Positions 33,434 through 43,262 of a stretch of DNA of 50,393 nt are shown here, piece after piece. The notes under the pieces are model-generated. The model was not told the DNA's origin, did no database searches, and saw only the letters and a program-made list of their open reading frames with translations. The DNA lies in contig RZZS01000010.1 in NCBI GenBank assembly GCA_009929775.1, positions 1-50,393 of the forward strand, written 5' to 3'. Position 1 is the stretch's first letter. Each line of letters opens with the position of its first letter. The stretch comes from Alphaproteobacteria bacterium (GTDB lineage: Bacteria; Pseudomonadota; Alphaproteobacteria; Micavibrionales; Micavibrionaceae). Made by a program: the position numbers and the translations under genes.

Positions 33434-33843
33434 CAGGCGAGCTTCTCGATCTGGCTGATCAGCGGGACATCGGCGTCCGGCATGGACCACGAGCGCAAGT
33501 CGTGAAGCGGTGCCCATGCGAGCGACTCATGCTCCAGCGCCTGCGGCTCTCCATGCCAGAGGCGACACAGGAACAACGGCATAAACAGATGAAACTCGGG
33601 ATAGCGCCAGGACGTAAAGCCGCAGGGAAGAAGATCGCAGGTCTCCACACGAATTCCGAGTTCTTCGGACAGCTCGCGGACAAGGGCCGCTTCTGGAGTC
33701 TCACCCACTTGAACCTTGCCGCCCGGGAATTCCCAAAGTCCTCCCATCGCCTTTCCCGCAGGCCGCTGTGCCAAAAGCACGCACCCGTCCGGATCCACCA
33801 GCGCGGCAGCAACGACGAAGACGAAACCGGACTTCCGATTCAT
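33433..33843 (-). CDS. mutT: MutT-type Nudix pyrophosphohydrolase
   Basis: A 136-residue Nudix enzyme expected to hydrolyse oxidised nucleotides such as 8-oxo-dGTP. The start is VFVVAAALVDPDGCVLLAQR. The Nudix box is intact: GGKVQVGETPEAALVRELSE followed by ELGI, with the RELSEE metal site. YPEFHLFMPLFLCRLWHGEP matches the MutT C-terminal half. It shares a base with the downstream methyltransferase start, so the two are coupled. The terminator of the parvulin gene lies just upstream, so mutT probably has its own promoter, which is not evident. Confidence 0.93.
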   Translation of the reverse strand: MNRKSGFVFVVAAALVDPDGCVLLAQRPAGKAMGGLWEFPGGKVQVGETPEAALVRELSEELGIRVETCDLLPCGFTSWRYPEFHLFMPLFLCRLWHGEPQALEHESLAWAPLHDLRSWSMPDADVPLISQIEKLA

Positions 33844-33861
33844 TTTTTCCTTCCCGGATAT

Positions 33862-33897
33862 AAAAAGGCCGCCCCATCATAACAACGGGGCGGCCTT
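33862..33897 (-). terminator. Intrinsic terminator of the parvulin gene
   Basis: aaggccgcccc (33865-33875) and ggggcggcctt (33887-33897) are perfect 11-bp arms around an 11-base loop. On the minus strand they are followed by a short T-run (33866-33862). It lies 19 bases after the parvulin stop. Confidence 0.9.
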
Positions 33898-33915
33898 CGA
33901 ACCACTTCGTTTACC

Positions 33916-35007
33916 CTACTCCGCGACGTTTTCCGGCTCCGAGGGAGTTGGCTCCTCCACGGGAGCTTCAACGGCAACCGGATCTGCGCTCTCACCTACA
34001 GGAGCCTCATCAGCGTCCGGGCTGGAAATCGGCTCGCCGTTAATGTCGTAGACCGTGACATCGGCCTGCTCGCGCCATTCATCAATCAGGTTGTCGAGAA
34101 CCTGACGGCGGACCTGCGTGTCGAGCATCTGACGGACGTCTTCGAACGCCGGAGCAGGACGCATCCGACGCTCCTCGACCTTGATAACATGCCAGCCGAA
34201 CTGGGTCTTGACCGGAGTGTCGCCGACCTGACCCGGTTCAATCGCAAAAGCAGCCTCGGAGAATTCGGAGACCATCTCGCCTTGCGCAAACCAGCCAAGG
34301 TCCCCGCCTTGCTCAGCCGAAGGGCCGGTCGAGTTTTCCTTCGCGAGTTCAGCAAAGTCTGCGCCAGCCATCGCCTTCTTGATCAGTTCCTTCGCAGCCG
34401 ACTCATCCTCAACAAGAATGTGCCGGGCCTTGACTTCCGGAATCTCACCCATCTTCGCGGCGTACGCGTCGTACAGACTGCGAAGCTTTTCCTCTGTCGT
34501 GCGCTCCTCAACCTGGCGCTGGAGAAAAACGTTGCGCACGATCTGCTGTTTCGCCTGATCCAGCTGTTCCCTGACAGCAGGATCGTTCGAGAGGTCAGCT
34601 TTGCCTGCGCGAGCCTCAACCAGCTTCGTGTTGACGAGCTGGTTGACCGCAAGGCCGTAGAGCTGGTCGACCGGCAACTGCCGGACGTTCTGCGGAAGAG
34701 TCGCGATAAACTGAAAAACATCGGAACGCATGATGTCCTGTCCGTTTACGACCGCGACAACCGGGTCACCCGGCTTGATTTCGAGCTTCGGCTGCTCGGG
34801 GATGGCGGCCTGCTGCCCCTCGGCAGCGGCCTCCTGAGTCGATTCATCCCCGGAGGCGGCTTGCGCCGGATTCGTGGTCTGGTTGCTGCCCGGTTTCCCC
34901 GGGACATTGCCCGAGAGATAAACGAGCGCGGCCACCGCAGCGATGGCCACAATTCCGAGAATAGCGAAAATACCCGCATTCGACTTGCTTTGAGGTGCCT
35001 CAGACAT
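33916..35007 (-). CDS. Membrane-anchored parvulin peptidyl-prolyl isomerase
   Basis: A 363-residue foldase of the SurA/PrsA type. A single anchor helix (GIFAILGIVAIAAVAALVYL, about 11-30) is followed by a Gly/Gln/Ala-rich linker. A helical chaperone region (about 75-190) contains VVAVVNGQDIMRSDVFQFI. The PpiC parvulin domain (about 195-290) has VKARHILVEDESAAKELIKK, FAELAKENSTGPSAEQGGDL and TQFGWHVIKVEERR. The Pro/Glu/Ala-rich C-terminal tail is probably disordered. It acts in the periplasm on exported proteins. secA lies divergently next door, the usual neighbour. Confidence 0.93.
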   Translation of the reverse strand: MSEAPQSKSNAGIFAILGIVAIAAVAALVYLSGNVPGKPGSNQTTNPAQAASGDESTQEAAAEGQQAAIPEQPKLEIKPGDPVVAVVNGQDIMRSDVFQFIATLPQNVRQLPVDQLYGLAVNQLVNTKLVEARAGKADLSNDPAVREQLDQAKQQIVRNVFLQRQVEERTTEEKLRSLYDAYAAKMGEIPEVKARHILVEDESAAKELIKKAMAGADFAELAKENSTGPSAEQGGDLGWFAQGEMVSEFSEAAFAIEPGQVGDTPVKTQFGWHVIKVEERRMRPAPAFEDVRQMLDTQVRRQVLDNLIDEWREQADVTVYDINGEPISSPDADEAPVGESADPVAVEAPVEEPTPSEPENVAE

Positions 35008-35212
35008 GAGAGATTTATCTCCTCTCTTACGTAATTTTGTGGATTAACTGGGAAGACGATAGCGATTCTTGCCCGATCGGCGACCAAAGAGCAAGAGATA
35101 AGAACACTCTTTTTCCCAACGAGTGTAGGCTTTGATTGACGGCATTCGGTACGGGTTTTATATCAAAGGTGCAGATGACACTATCGACATGCCTAAATCC
35201 GAAAGGACCGGA

Positions 35213-37960
35213 ATGCTTCTGAATCTCGCCACAAAGATTTTCGGCACCAGTAACGACCGCGTACTCTCCAGCCTTTTCAAACACGTCGAGCCGATCAATG
35301 CGCTCGAGCCCAGGTACGAGGCCATGAGCGACGACGAACTTAGGGCGCAGACCGGGCATTTCCGTAAACGAATTCAGGATGGCGAAACCCTCGACGACAT
35401 CATGTACGAGGCCTTCGCAGTCGTTCGCGAGGCCGCAAAACGGACCCTCGGCCAGCGCCATTTTGACGTCCAGCTCGTGGGCGGCGCCGTACTCCATCAG
35501 GGCAAGATCGCCGAAATGAAAACCGGTGAGGGCAAGACCCTCGTCGCAACCCTGTCCGTTTATCTGAACGCGCTTTCGGGGAAAGGAGTCCACGTCGTCA
35601 CAGTCAACGACTACCTCGCGAAGCGCGACTCCGAATGGATGGGGCAGATTTATCGTTTCCTCGGCCTTTCCGTCGGCTGCATTCTCGGCAACATGATGGA
35701 TGCCGATCGTCGCCGGGCCTATGCGGCCGACGTGACGTACGGAACGAATAATGAGTTCGGGTTCGACTATCTGCGTGACAACATGAAGTTCCGCCTGACC
35801 GACATGGTGCAGCGCGAGTTCAACTACGCCATCGTCGACGAGGTCGATTCCATCCTGATCGACGAGGCACGGACGCCGCTCATCATTTCCGGTCCGGCCG
35901 AGAGTTCCACGGAACTTTACGTCGCGGTCGACAAGGTTATTCCGAAGCTCACGACGGACGATTTCGATCTCGACGAAAAAATGCGCACCGTTACCTTCAC
36001 CGAGGAAGGCACCGAGAAACTCGAAAAACTTCTCAGCGAGGCAGGCCTGCTTCAGGACGGCGGGCTCTACGACATCCAGAACATCGCCCTCGTCCACCAC
36101 GCCAATCAGGCCCTGCGCGCCCACAAGCTTTTCGCGCGCGACACCGCCTACATCGTCAAGGACGGCAAGGTCATCATCATCGATGAATTTACGGGCCGGA
36201 TGATGGAAGGCCGCCGTTTCTCGGAGGGCCTTCATCAGGCGCTCGAGGCGAAAGAGCACGTTCCGATCCAGAACGAAAACCAGACACTTGCCTCCATCAC
36301 GTTCCAGAACTATTTCCGCCTGTACCCGAAGCTCGCGGGCATGACGGGGACGGCGCTCACCGAGGCATCAGAATTCGCCGAGATCTACCACCTCGGCGTC
36401 GTTTCGATTCCGACCAACGTTCCCGTTCAACGTATCGACCACGACGACAAGATCTATAAAAGCCTCGCGGAAAAGGAAGAAGCCGTGATCGAGCTAATTC
36501 GCGAATGCCGCGAGAGGCAGCAGCCATCCCTCGTCGGCACCGTGTCGATCGAGAAATCCGAAAAGCTCTCGGCTGTTCTTAAAAAGCTGAAAATTCCTCA
36601 CAATGTCCTGAACGCCCGCCACCACGAACAGGAAGCCTTTATTATCGCGCAGGCCGGCAGACCCGGGGCCGTAACCATTGCCACGAACATGGCGGGGCGC
36701 GGGACCGACATCAAGATGGGTGGCGATTTCGACATGCGCGTTGCGGAAGAAGTCAATCCCGAATGGCCGGAAGACCGAAGAAACGCGGCTATCGAGAAGA
36801 TACGGGAAGAAATCGCGGCCGCGAAGGAAATCGTCCGCAAGGCGGGCGGCCTTTTCGTCATCGGCACCGAGCGGCACGAGTCACGGCGAATCGACAACCA
36901 GCTTCGCGGGCGAACAGGCCGTCAGGGTGACCCCGGCGCATCAGCCTTTTTCCTCTCGCTTGAGGACGATCTTATGCGCATCTTCGGCGCCGAAAAAATG
37001 GAAGCGTTGCTCGCGAATCGTCAAATCGGCCTTCGAGACAACGAAGCGCTGACCCACCCGTGGATCAGCAAGGCGCTCGAGCGCGCTCAGGCCCGGGTCG
37101 AGGCACAGAACTTCGAAATCCGGAAAAATCTGCTTAAGTTCGACAACGTCATGAACGACCAGCGCAAGGTCATTTACGAACAGCGCCGGGAGATCATGTC
37201 CGCTGAAGAACTCGAGGAAATGGTTACGGACATGCGACACGAGGTTATCGAGGACATGGTCGCGCGAAACGTGCCTCCGCAAGCCTACGCCGAACAGTGG
37301 GACACCGGCACGCTGCACGCAGAAGCCGAACGGGTCCTCGGCTTGAGCCTTCCCATCGGCGACTGGGCGAAAGAGGAAGGCATCGCCGACCGCGAAATCC
37401 TCGAGCGAATCATCAGTGCCTCCGACAACAGAATGGCGGAAAAAGCTGCCAATATCGGCCCGAAAACGTTCCGCCAGGTCGAAAAGGCATTCGTCCTGCA
37501 ACTGCTCGACCAGCAATGGAAGGAGCATCTGCTGAATCTCGACCATCTGCGACAGGGCATCAATCTGCGCGCATTCGGGCAACGCGACCCTCTGAACGAA
37601 TACAAAACAGAAGCCTTCGCAATGTTCGAGGCCATGCTTGCCCAGCTGCGGGAGCAGGTTACCCAGACACTCAGTCTGGTTCAACTCAACCTTGAGGATG
37701 GTGTCGCACTCCGGATGCAGCCGCGCCAGCCGGATGCATCAAAGATGCGGGAGACCCGCCCCGACGCAGCGACAATGGGAATGGGACACCCGGGCGAGCA
37801 CCCTCAGGACCCGTCAGATCCCCACGCGAAACAAGAACCGGTGGTCAACCGAAGCTTCGACCCGAACGACCAGAGAACCTGGGCCAAGGTTCCCCGCAAC
37901 GCCCCCTGCCCCTGCGGCTCCGGCAAAAAATTCAAGCACTGCCACGGACAGCTCGCGTAG
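35213..37960 (+). CDS. secA: Protein translocase ATPase SecA
   Basis: A 915-residue motor that drives preproteins through SecYEG. ATG 35213 ([16 protein letters not shown]) matches the family start and has gaaagga before it; in-frame ATGs at 35189 and 35132 are less likely. Walker A is [11 protein letters not shown] (about 102) and the DEAD-type box is [14 protein letters not shown] (about 210). Nucleotide domain 2 has [18 protein letters not shown] and [19 protein letters not shown]. The C-terminal zinc site [14 protein letters not shown] binds SecB and ribosomes. Intact and of normal length. Confidence 0.98.
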   Translation: MLLNLATKIFGTSNDRVLSSLFKHVEPINALEPRYEAMSDDELRAQTGHFRKRIQDGETLDDIMYEAFAVVREAAKRTLGQRHFDVQLVGGAVLHQGKIAEMKTGEGKTLVATLSVYLNALSGKGVHVVTVNDYLAKRDSEWMGQIYRFLGLSVGCILGNMMDADRRRAYAADVTYGTNNEFGFDYLRDNMKFRLTDMVQREFNYAIVDEVDSILIDEARTPLIISGPAESSTELYVAVDKVIPKLTTDDFDLDEKMRTVTFTEEGTEKLEKLLSEAGLLQDGGLYDIQNIALVHHANQALRAHKLFARDTAYIVKDGKVIIIDEFTGRMMEGRRFSEGLHQALEAKEHVPIQNENQTLASITFQNYFRLYPKLAGMTGTALTEASEFAEIYHLGVVSIPTNVPVQRIDHDDKIYKSLAEKEEAVIELIRECRERQQPSLVGTVSIEKSEKLSAVLKKLKIPHNVLNARHHEQEAFIIAQAGRPGAVTIATNMAGRGTDIKMGGDFDMRVAEEVNPEWPEDRRNAAIEKIREEIAAAKEIVRKAGGLFVIGTERHESRRIDNQLRGRTGRQGDPGASAFFLSLEDDLMRIFGAEKMEALLANRQIGLRDNEALTHPWISKALERAQARVEAQNFEIRKNLLKFDNVMNDQRKVIYEQRREIMSAEELEEMVTDMRHEVIEDMVARNVPPQAYAEQWDTGTLHAEAERVLGLSLPIGDWAKEEGIADREILERIISASDNRMAEKAANIGPKTFRQVEKAFVLQLLDQQWKEHLLNLDHLRQGINLRAFGQRDPLNEYKTEAFAMFEAMLAQLREQVTQTLSLVQLNLEDGVALRMQPRQPDASKMRETRPDAATMGMGHPGEHPQDPSDPHAKQEPVVNRSFDPNDQRTWAKVPRNAPCPCGSGKKFKHCHGQLA

Positions 37961-38011
37961 GCGCGGGCTTGCATTCTCCGGCGGCACCCCCTCACCCCGG
38001 AACCGGTCCGG

Positions 38012-38296
38012 TCAGAGAGTGAATTCCGCGCCCTTTTTGACGATTCGCGCGGGTTCAAGCAGAACGGTCAGCGAGGCATCGCGATGCCCCATTTCCTCCA
38101 CCGAGCCGCCGTCGACCGCGACATCGGCGACGAAACCGCCGTCGGTCTTTCGCCGCACGTCAAGCACCGTTCCCTCGACGGGCCGGCTCGCCGGTCCGGG
38201 TTTGACGATAACGGCGTCCCCCGCGGCAAACTGCGTGTAGTACTCCGCGAGTCCGGCGACATCCAGCGCATCCTGTCTTTCCATGGCAATGACCAT
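38012..38296 (-). CDS. Small protein of unknown function downstream of the CorC-like gene
   Basis: A 94-residue protein. ATG 38296 is chosen because gggagg lies 7 bases upstream, overlapping the stop of the CorC-like gene (taa, then ggcg, then ATG); this is clear translational coupling. There is no signal peptide or membrane helix. Residues about 20-90 look like a small beta barrel (GDAVIVKPGPASRPVEGTVL ... GFVADVAVDGGSVEEMG ... LTVLLEPARIV), reminiscent of KOW or PRC-type folds but not assignable. It is the last gene of the aroK-aroB-corC operon and ends 51 bases from secA, convergently. Confidence 0.65.
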   Translation of the reverse strand: MVIAMERQDALDVAGLAEYYTQFAAGDAVIVKPGPASRPVEGTVLDVRRKTDGGFVADVAVDGGSVEEMGHRDASLTVLLEPARIVKKGAEFTL

Positions 38297-38300
38297 CGCC

Positions 38301-39599
38301 TTACCTCCCGCCGGCCTCATTCGCCCCGCCCGTCTCCTCGACAGGAGGCGTAACGCGAAGCAAGGTTATCTGGTTCCTCTGACGACGGACGATATCGAAG
38401 CGGAAACCTTCGAAGGTATAGCTCTGACCAACTTCGGGGATATGCAGGCTTTTGTACAGCACGAGTCCGGCGATGGTCGAATAGTCCTCGTCGTCGGGCA
38501 GGGACCATTCAAATTCACGGTTCAGGTCCCGGATGGTCACCGTCCCGTCGATGAGGAATGAACCTCCCGGCATTTTCCGCACGCCCGCAACCGCGATGTC
38601 GTGCTCGTCGTCGATCTCGCCAACAATTTCCTCAAGGATATCCTCAAGCGTAACGATCCCCATGAACGCGCCATATTCGTCGACCACGATGGCGAAATGT
38701 TCGCGGCGACGTCGGAAGGCCTGAAGCTGATCGTTGAGAGAAGTCGATTCAGGAATGAACCATGGCTCCGCCGCGACGTTCTCGATCCTTATGTCCTCGA
38801 TGTTTCCCCGATCCTTCATTTCGCGCAGGAGCCACTTGGCGTGAATGACGCCGATGATGTTGTCGGGCTCGCCGCGAAATACGGGCAGGCGGGTATAGGG
38901 ACAGTCGAGAACCTGCGCGACGATTCTTTCGATCGGCGAATCCGCGTCGATCATGGTGACGTTCTTGCGATGAACCATGATTTCACAAACCTCGACTTCA
39001 GCAAGATCAAGGATCGATCGCAGCATGGCACGCTGGTCAGTGGCCCCCTTCTCAGGCCCCTGATGCAGGTCAATCACGCCACGCAGGATTTCCAGATGGT
39101 CGCCGACATTGACGACTGAGATATCAACGCCGAACACCTTCAATACGTTGCGAACGACCCAGCTGACCATTTCGGTTACCGGCGAGAAGATGAAGATGAT
39201 CCACCGCATGGCCGGAGCGATGACCATCGCCAGCTTGTCCGCCGCGTGCAGCGCGTAGGTCTTGGGCAACACCTCCGCGAAAATCAGCACCGTGAGAGTC
39301 ATGACAATCGTAGCGTAAACAACCCCCTCCGGCCCCACATAGCGAATGAACAAAGCCGTCGCGAGCGCCGAGGCAAGAATATTAACGAGGTTGTTTCCGA
39401 GCAGAATTGCGCCAATCATGCGTTCCTTGTGCTCCCGAATCGTGTTTACGAGCGCCGCCCGCCTGTTCCCGTCCCTCGCAAGGCTATGCATCCGCGCGCG
39501 GGAGCAAGCCGTCAAAGCCGTTTCCGATCCGGAGAAAAATCCGGAAAACAGGATGAGGACAAAGATCGCGCATATAAGCAGGACAAGTCCGATATCCAT
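38301..39599 (-). CDS. HlyC/CorC-family CNNM transporter-like protein
   Basis: A 432-residue membrane protein of the CNNM/CorC (HlyC) family, linked to magnesium or cobalt efflux. The DUF21 domain (1-190) starts with a membrane helix LLICAIFVLILFSGFFSGSE, with more helices at about 60-80, 90-110 and 135-150. Two CBS domains (about 210-330: MVHRKNVTMIDADSPIERIV; AIVVDEYGAFMGIVTLEDIL) bind adenine nucleotides. A CorC_HlyC C-terminal domain follows (GSFLIDGTVTIRDLNREFEW). The start is adjacent to the aroB stop with no gap. The transported ion cannot be told from sequence. Confidence 0.93.
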   Translation of the reverse strand: MDIGLVLLICAIFVLILFSGFFSGSETALTACSRARMHSLARDGNRRAALVNTIREHKERMIGAILLGNNLVNILASALATALFIRYVGPEGVVYATIVMTLTVLIFAEVLPKTYALHAADKLAMVIAPAMRWIIFIFSPVTEMVSWVVRNVLKVFGVDISVVNVGDHLEILRGVIDLHQGPEKGATDQRAMLRSILDLAEVEVCEIMVHRKNVTMIDADSPIERIVAQVLDCPYTRLPVFRGEPDNIIGVIHAKWLLREMKDRGNIEDIRIENVAAEPWFIPESTSLNDQLQAFRRRREHFAIVVDEYGAFMGIVTLEDILEEIVGEIDDEHDIAVAGVRKMPGGSFLIDGTVTIRDLNREFEWSLPDDEDYSTIAGLVLYKSLHIPEVGQSYTFEGFRFDIVRRQRNQITLLRVTPPVEETGGANEAGGR

Positions 39600-40724
39600 C
39601 TAGATCACCCCGTCAATCGATTCCTGAAGCACCGCGCTAACGTCGTCCTGCGACACGTCTGAACAAATGAAAGCTTCGCCCAGACCACGCGACAAAACGT
39701 AATGGATTGTTCCGGACACGCGTTTCTTGTCGCCCTGCATGCGCTGAAGAAGGGCGCTCGTCCCGACGGCAATCGGCGGATCGATGTCGCGAATTGCTGT
39801 GGGGAGCCCTGCGGCCCTGAGGTGGCCTTTCAGCAGACTCACATCGTCTTCCGGACAGTGCCCCATCCGGTGCGATAGCGTCATCGCGAGCACCATGCCG
39901 ATCGCGACCGCTTCACCGTGGAGAAGACTTGAGTCGAAACCGCAGGCTGCCTCCAGCGCATGACCGAAGGTATGACCAAAATTGAGGATCGCCCGTCGCC
40001 CCTCCTCCCGCTCGTCACTCTGCACCACACCCGCCTTGATGCGACAGTTGCGTTCAATAAATTGCTCGACGAAAACGTCCTCAAGCGAAAGGACTTTATC
40101 GCGGTTCTCTTCCATCCACGCAAAAAACTCCCGGTCGGCAATCGCCGCGTGTTTGACCCCTTCCGCGTATCCTGCGAGAAGCTCGCGGCGCGGCAGGGTT
40201 TGCAAGGTGTCGACATCGACGAGAACGGCGACCGGCTGGTGGAAGGTTCCGACGAGATTCTTCCCCTGAGGCATATCGATGGCCGTCTTCCCGCCGATGG
40301 AACTGTCGATCTGGGCCAGAAGTGTCGTCGGCACCTGCATGAATGGAACGCCGCGCAGTACAATCGACGAGGCAAATCCGACCAGATCGCCGATCACACC
40401 GCCCCCGAGAGCGATCACGAGAGACTTTCGATCAACCCGGTGATCGAGAAGCCAGGACAAGGTCTGTTCAAGATACCGGAACGCCTTCGTATGTTCTCCC
40501 GGCGGCAGGACGAGCGCCTGAACATTACCGGCCGTTGTTCCCTCGAGCCCCCCGATCAGTTTCGCCATGTAATGGGACGCGACATTTTCGTCCGATATGA
40601 TGAATACAGCTCTGCCATCATGACCGCCCGGGATCGCCGCCGCCGCATGTTGCAGATGCCCGCTTCCGATCGCAATGTCGTAAGAGCGTTCGCCCAGATC
40701 GATTTTAACCGAGGTAGTCATCAA
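39600..40724 (-). CDS. aroB: 3-dehydroquinate synthase
   Basis: A 374-residue NAD-dependent, metal-containing enzyme that makes 3-dehydroquinate from DAHP, the second shikimate step. The motifs are LVIALGGGVIGDLVGFASSI (NAD and substrate), FMQVPTTLLAQIDSSIGGKT, YAEGVKHAAIAD and ILNFGHTFGHALEAA. LLHGEAVAIGMVLAM contains the metal-binding histidine. It overlaps the 3' end of aroK by 20 bases. ATG 40724 or 40721 may be used. Length and residues are normal. Confidence 0.96.
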   Translation of the reverse strand: MMTTSVKIDLGERSYDIAIGSGHLQHAAAAIPGGHDGRAVFIISDENVASHYMAKLIGGLEGTTAGNVQALVLPPGEHTKAFRYLEQTLSWLLDHRVDRKSLVIALGGGVIGDLVGFASSIVLRGVPFMQVPTTLLAQIDSSIGGKTAIDMPQGKNLVGTFHQPVAVLVDVDTLQTLPRRELLAGYAEGVKHAAIADREFFAWMEENRDKVLSLEDVFVEQFIERNCRIKAGVVQSDEREEGRRAILNFGHTFGHALEAACGFDSSLLHGEAVAIGMVLAMTLSHRMGHCPEDDVSLLKGHLRAAGLPTAIRDIDPPIAVGTSALLQRMQGDKKRVSGTIHYVLSRGLGEAFICSDVSQDDVSAVLQESIDGVI

Positions 40725-41277
40725 GTTTCTCCAGAACTCTCATCAGCGTTACATTTGGCGCAACGTCTTCGCTGTCGATCACAAGGTTGGCCCGCGCGTA
40801 AAGAGGATAGCGCTTTTCTGCAAGTTCCCTAAGCAGGGATTCAGGATCGTCCCTGGCAAGAAGCGGCCTTTTCCTGTCCCCGGCGGTCCGTTTGGCCAGC
40901 AACGCCGGATCGGCTCGGAGCCATAAAGTCAGCGCCTTCTCCAAAATTATTTCAGCCGTTGCAGGATGAGCGAACGCCCCGCCGCCCGTTGCGACGATCC
41001 CTGGACCGGGGCTGCCGAGAATCCGCGTGATCACACGCCGTTCGGCATCCCGGAAAAACGGCTCGCCATCTTCGGCAAAAATATCGGCGATCCGGCGACC
41101 GGCAGCGGCCTCGATCTCATCGTCCGAGTCGACAAACGGCAGGTCAAGCGCACCGGCGAGAAGGCGTCCCACCCGCGTTTTCCCCGCTCCCATCAGGCCT
41201 GTCAGGACGACAGGAATTTCGAGACGGCGCCGGATTTCTGCGGCGAGAGACGCGATTTGCAGGTCGTTAGGGTCCAT
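40705..41277 (-). CDS. aroK: Shikimate kinase
   Basis: A 190-residue P-loop kinase phosphorylating shikimate. The Walker A loop is LTGLMGAGKTRVGRLLAG (about 28). The shikimate-binding region has FVDSDDEIEAAAGRRIADIF and FFRDAERRVI, then GGGAFAHPATAEII. The lid arginine is in RKRPLLARDDPESLL. About 20 extra residues precede the core. The first gene of aroK-aroB-corC-small protein on the minus strand; the shared upstream region with the divergent gene at 41377 is about 100 bases. Confidence 0.95.
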   Translation of the reverse strand: MDPNDLQIASLAAEIRRRLEIPVVLTGLMGAGKTRVGRLLAGALDLPFVDSDDEIEAAAGRRIADIFAEDGEPFFRDAERRVITRILGSPGPGIVATGGGAFAHPATAEIILEKALTLWLRADPALLAKRTAGDRKRPLLARDDPESLLRELAEKRYPLYARANLVIDSEDVAPNVTLMRVLEKLDDYLG

Positions 41278-41376
41278 GGCTCGTTGTTATGCCACAAGGC
41301 ATGAGAGTTGGAAATTGAAATTACCGCCCGCCTCGTCTACTTTAGGCAGTTGCCGTTGAGTCGAAAGGATTTCGAA

Positions 41377-41514
41377 ATGAAGTTGTTCAATGTCCTGATC
41401 GTCGCCATTGCCCTCGCGCTTGGCGGCGGATTCGTCTGGTTCGCCATGATGGACGTGCCGGTAGAACAACACTCCATAACAGAAGCGATTCCCAATGAAC
41501 GCCTTGGTATCTAG
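41377..41514 (+). CDS. Small single-span membrane protein before xerD
   Basis: A 45-residue protein. ATG 41377 follows gaaagga by 8 bases; an upstream ATG at 41308 has no such site. It is one hydrophobic helix (LFNVLIVAIALALGGGFVWF) and a short tail, VPVEQHSITEAIPNERLGI. A short membrane protein with a similar ending occurs between aroK and xerD in other alphaproteobacteria as far as I recall; no function is known. Its end overlaps the next gene by 20 bases, so the two are co-translated. It could be missed by annotation because of its size. Confidence 0.7.
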   Translation: MKLFNVLIVAIALALGGGFVWFAMMDVPVEQHSITEAIPNERLGI

Positions 41515-43246
41515 GCCCCTCCTCCGCGCGGCAGCCTGTGCAGCCCTGCTTTCGACCGTAATCCCGGCGCCCGCGTTCGCCTCGCCGGCTGACCGGATGG
41601 CAGGCAATTCGCAATCCGCTGCCGAACCGGAACAACCCGAATCATCCTCCAGCGACGAAGCCATTCTCAACGTCGACTTCGTCGAACTCGAATCGTCCGG
41701 GCTGCTCTCATCGTTTCGCGATGGCTCACTTGGAAAGGATGTGTGGCACAGTTCGACCCGGAGCGATCTGGTCGCCGCCATGAAGCATGCAGGCCCGGAA
41801 ATCCGCTCCCCGGTCGTCACCCGCCTGATGCTTCGACTTCTCTTGTCCCGAAGCGATGCGCAACTGGTTCAAAACGACTCGGAGCCAGCAGCAGGCGAGG
41901 ACCTCTTCACGCTGCGCCTTCAGAAGCTTGTCGAGATGGGCGCGCACCAGAAAGCCCTTGATATGTACGGGCTTCGCAAGGATCCGCCGTATCACCCCGA
42001 ACTTGCGCGCGCCGGCGCGCTGGCCATGTTAGGTTCCGGAAACGCCCCGCTTGCCTGCCTCGAAAGCCGCTCGACACAGGGTCGCTTTTCCGGAATCTCC
42101 TTCTGGGACAAGCTCGCCGCGTTGTGCGCCACGATTCTGCCCTCGGACACCGAGGATTCCGGGAATGCGGCAAGCGCTCTGGAGGACAGCAAAGTGCTCA
42201 GCCGAATCGCGTCGGACGAGACCTTCCGCATTCCATTTGCCAGAGGCAGCCAGTTCGACGAATTCTCCTCCCTTGAGCGATCCGCGATCTTTGGCCTTGG
42301 CCGCGTTGAATACGGCGCCGTATCGGATGCCCGGTTCAGGTCGATCAGCGCCGAGGTTCTCGGATTGGTGTTGCACGACGAGAGTCTCCCGGACGATTGG
42401 CGATTCATTGCCGGTGTCGAAGCCCTCAGCCGCGGACTTCGTGACATCGACGTCATTCGGCGCGATTATGACGATGCGATCAAGGCCGCATCGGGTGCTG
42501 TTCCGGAAGCGGCCTCCTTCAGCGACTGGACGGAACTCCCGGACCTCTATGCATCTGCGACAAAAGCGCCACACGGCGACGGACAATGGAACTATCTTCT
42601 TCGTGCGATCCAGATTACTCCAGAAGAAAAAGTTGCGGCACTTTCCCTGTTTGTCGATCTGTTTGCGAACGCCACTCCACCCTCCGACACGTCCGGACAT
42701 TTTCTTATACGAGGTGGAAGCCTGATGCTCAGTAACGGTCGTGCCCTTCCAGACCCCTGGCGCAACGCTCTCGAATCGCTCGCCGAATCGCCTGATGAAG
42801 AGTGGTCGAAGGACGCCGCGCTTGTCCTTATTGCCGATGAAGTTATAAAAAATTCCCGCGATCTCTCCGCTACAATCGGCCGACTTGGCAGCAAACTCGA
42901 GCCCGAAGAAATGGCTCTGGTGGCCCCGTTTCCACATTCACTTGACATAAGCTCATCAAACGCGCTAGAAACAGGCGCTCCTTATGACAAAGGTGCGGGG
43001 TTGACTTTTGGTAAAGATTATGTAATGCCATCAGTTATCCTTATGGATTACCTCGACAAGACCATCGAACAAAAGACACTCGGAGGGGTAATCCTGTTTA
43101 GCGCGATAGCATTCAAGAACCAGAAGCCGTCCGAGATGTTTCCCGGTATGCTTCGAACAGTGGTTACAGGCTTCCGCGTTGTGGGGCTTAATGACGAGGC
43201 CAGAAGAATCGCCGCAGAGGCGATCATCGGCCAAACAGGAGAATAG
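41495..43246 (+). CDS. Large secreted protein of unknown function
   Basis: A 583-residue protein not recognised. The signal peptide (SRPLLRAAACAALLSTVIPA, then PAFA cleaved before SPAD) is followed by a short Ser/Glu-rich spacer. The rest is predominantly helical, Leu/Ala-rich and without a membrane helix, in units such as DLFTLRLQKLVEMGAHQKAL. This suggests a TPR/HEAT-like solenoid (A-x-x-M-x-x-Y patterns). One cysteine pair (LACLESRS and LAALCATIL) could be disulfide-bonded. It overlaps the small membrane protein gene by 20 bases and lies 16 bases before xerD. The order small membrane protein, secreted protein, xerD suggests one transcript. Function is open. Confidence 0.75.
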   Translation: MNALVSRPLLRAAACAALLSTVIPAPAFASPADRMAGNSQSAAEPEQPESSSSDEAILNVDFVELESSGLLSSFRDGSLGKDVWHSSTRSDLVAAMKHAGPEIRSPVVTRLMLRLLLSRSDAQLVQNDSEPAAGEDLFTLRLQKLVEMGAHQKALDMYGLRKDPPYHPELARAGALAMLGSGNAPLACLESRSTQGRFSGISFWDKLAALCATILPSDTEDSGNAASALEDSKVLSRIASDETFRIPFARGSQFDEFSSLERSAIFGLGRVEYGAVSDARFRSISAEVLGLVLHDESLPDDWRFIAGVEALSRGLRDIDVIRRDYDDAIKAASGAVPEAASFSDWTELPDLYASATKAPHGDGQWNYLLRAIQITPEEKVAALSLFVDLFANATPPSDTSGHFLIRGGSLMLSNGRALPDPWRNALESLAESPDEEWSKDAALVLIADEVIKNSRDLSATIGRLGSKLEPEEMALVAPFPHSLDISSSNALETGAPYDKGAGLTFGKDYVMPSVILMDYLDKTIEQKTLGGVILFSAIAFKNQKPSEMFPGMLRTVVTGFRVVGLNDEARRIAAEAIIGQTGE

Positions 43247-43262
43247 AAGGAGAAAAACTACA

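Noticed and set aside
35027-36259. A 410-codon minus-strand frame antisense to secA
   Set aside because: It mirrors conserved SecA codons, has no recognisable features, and is explained by codon bias.
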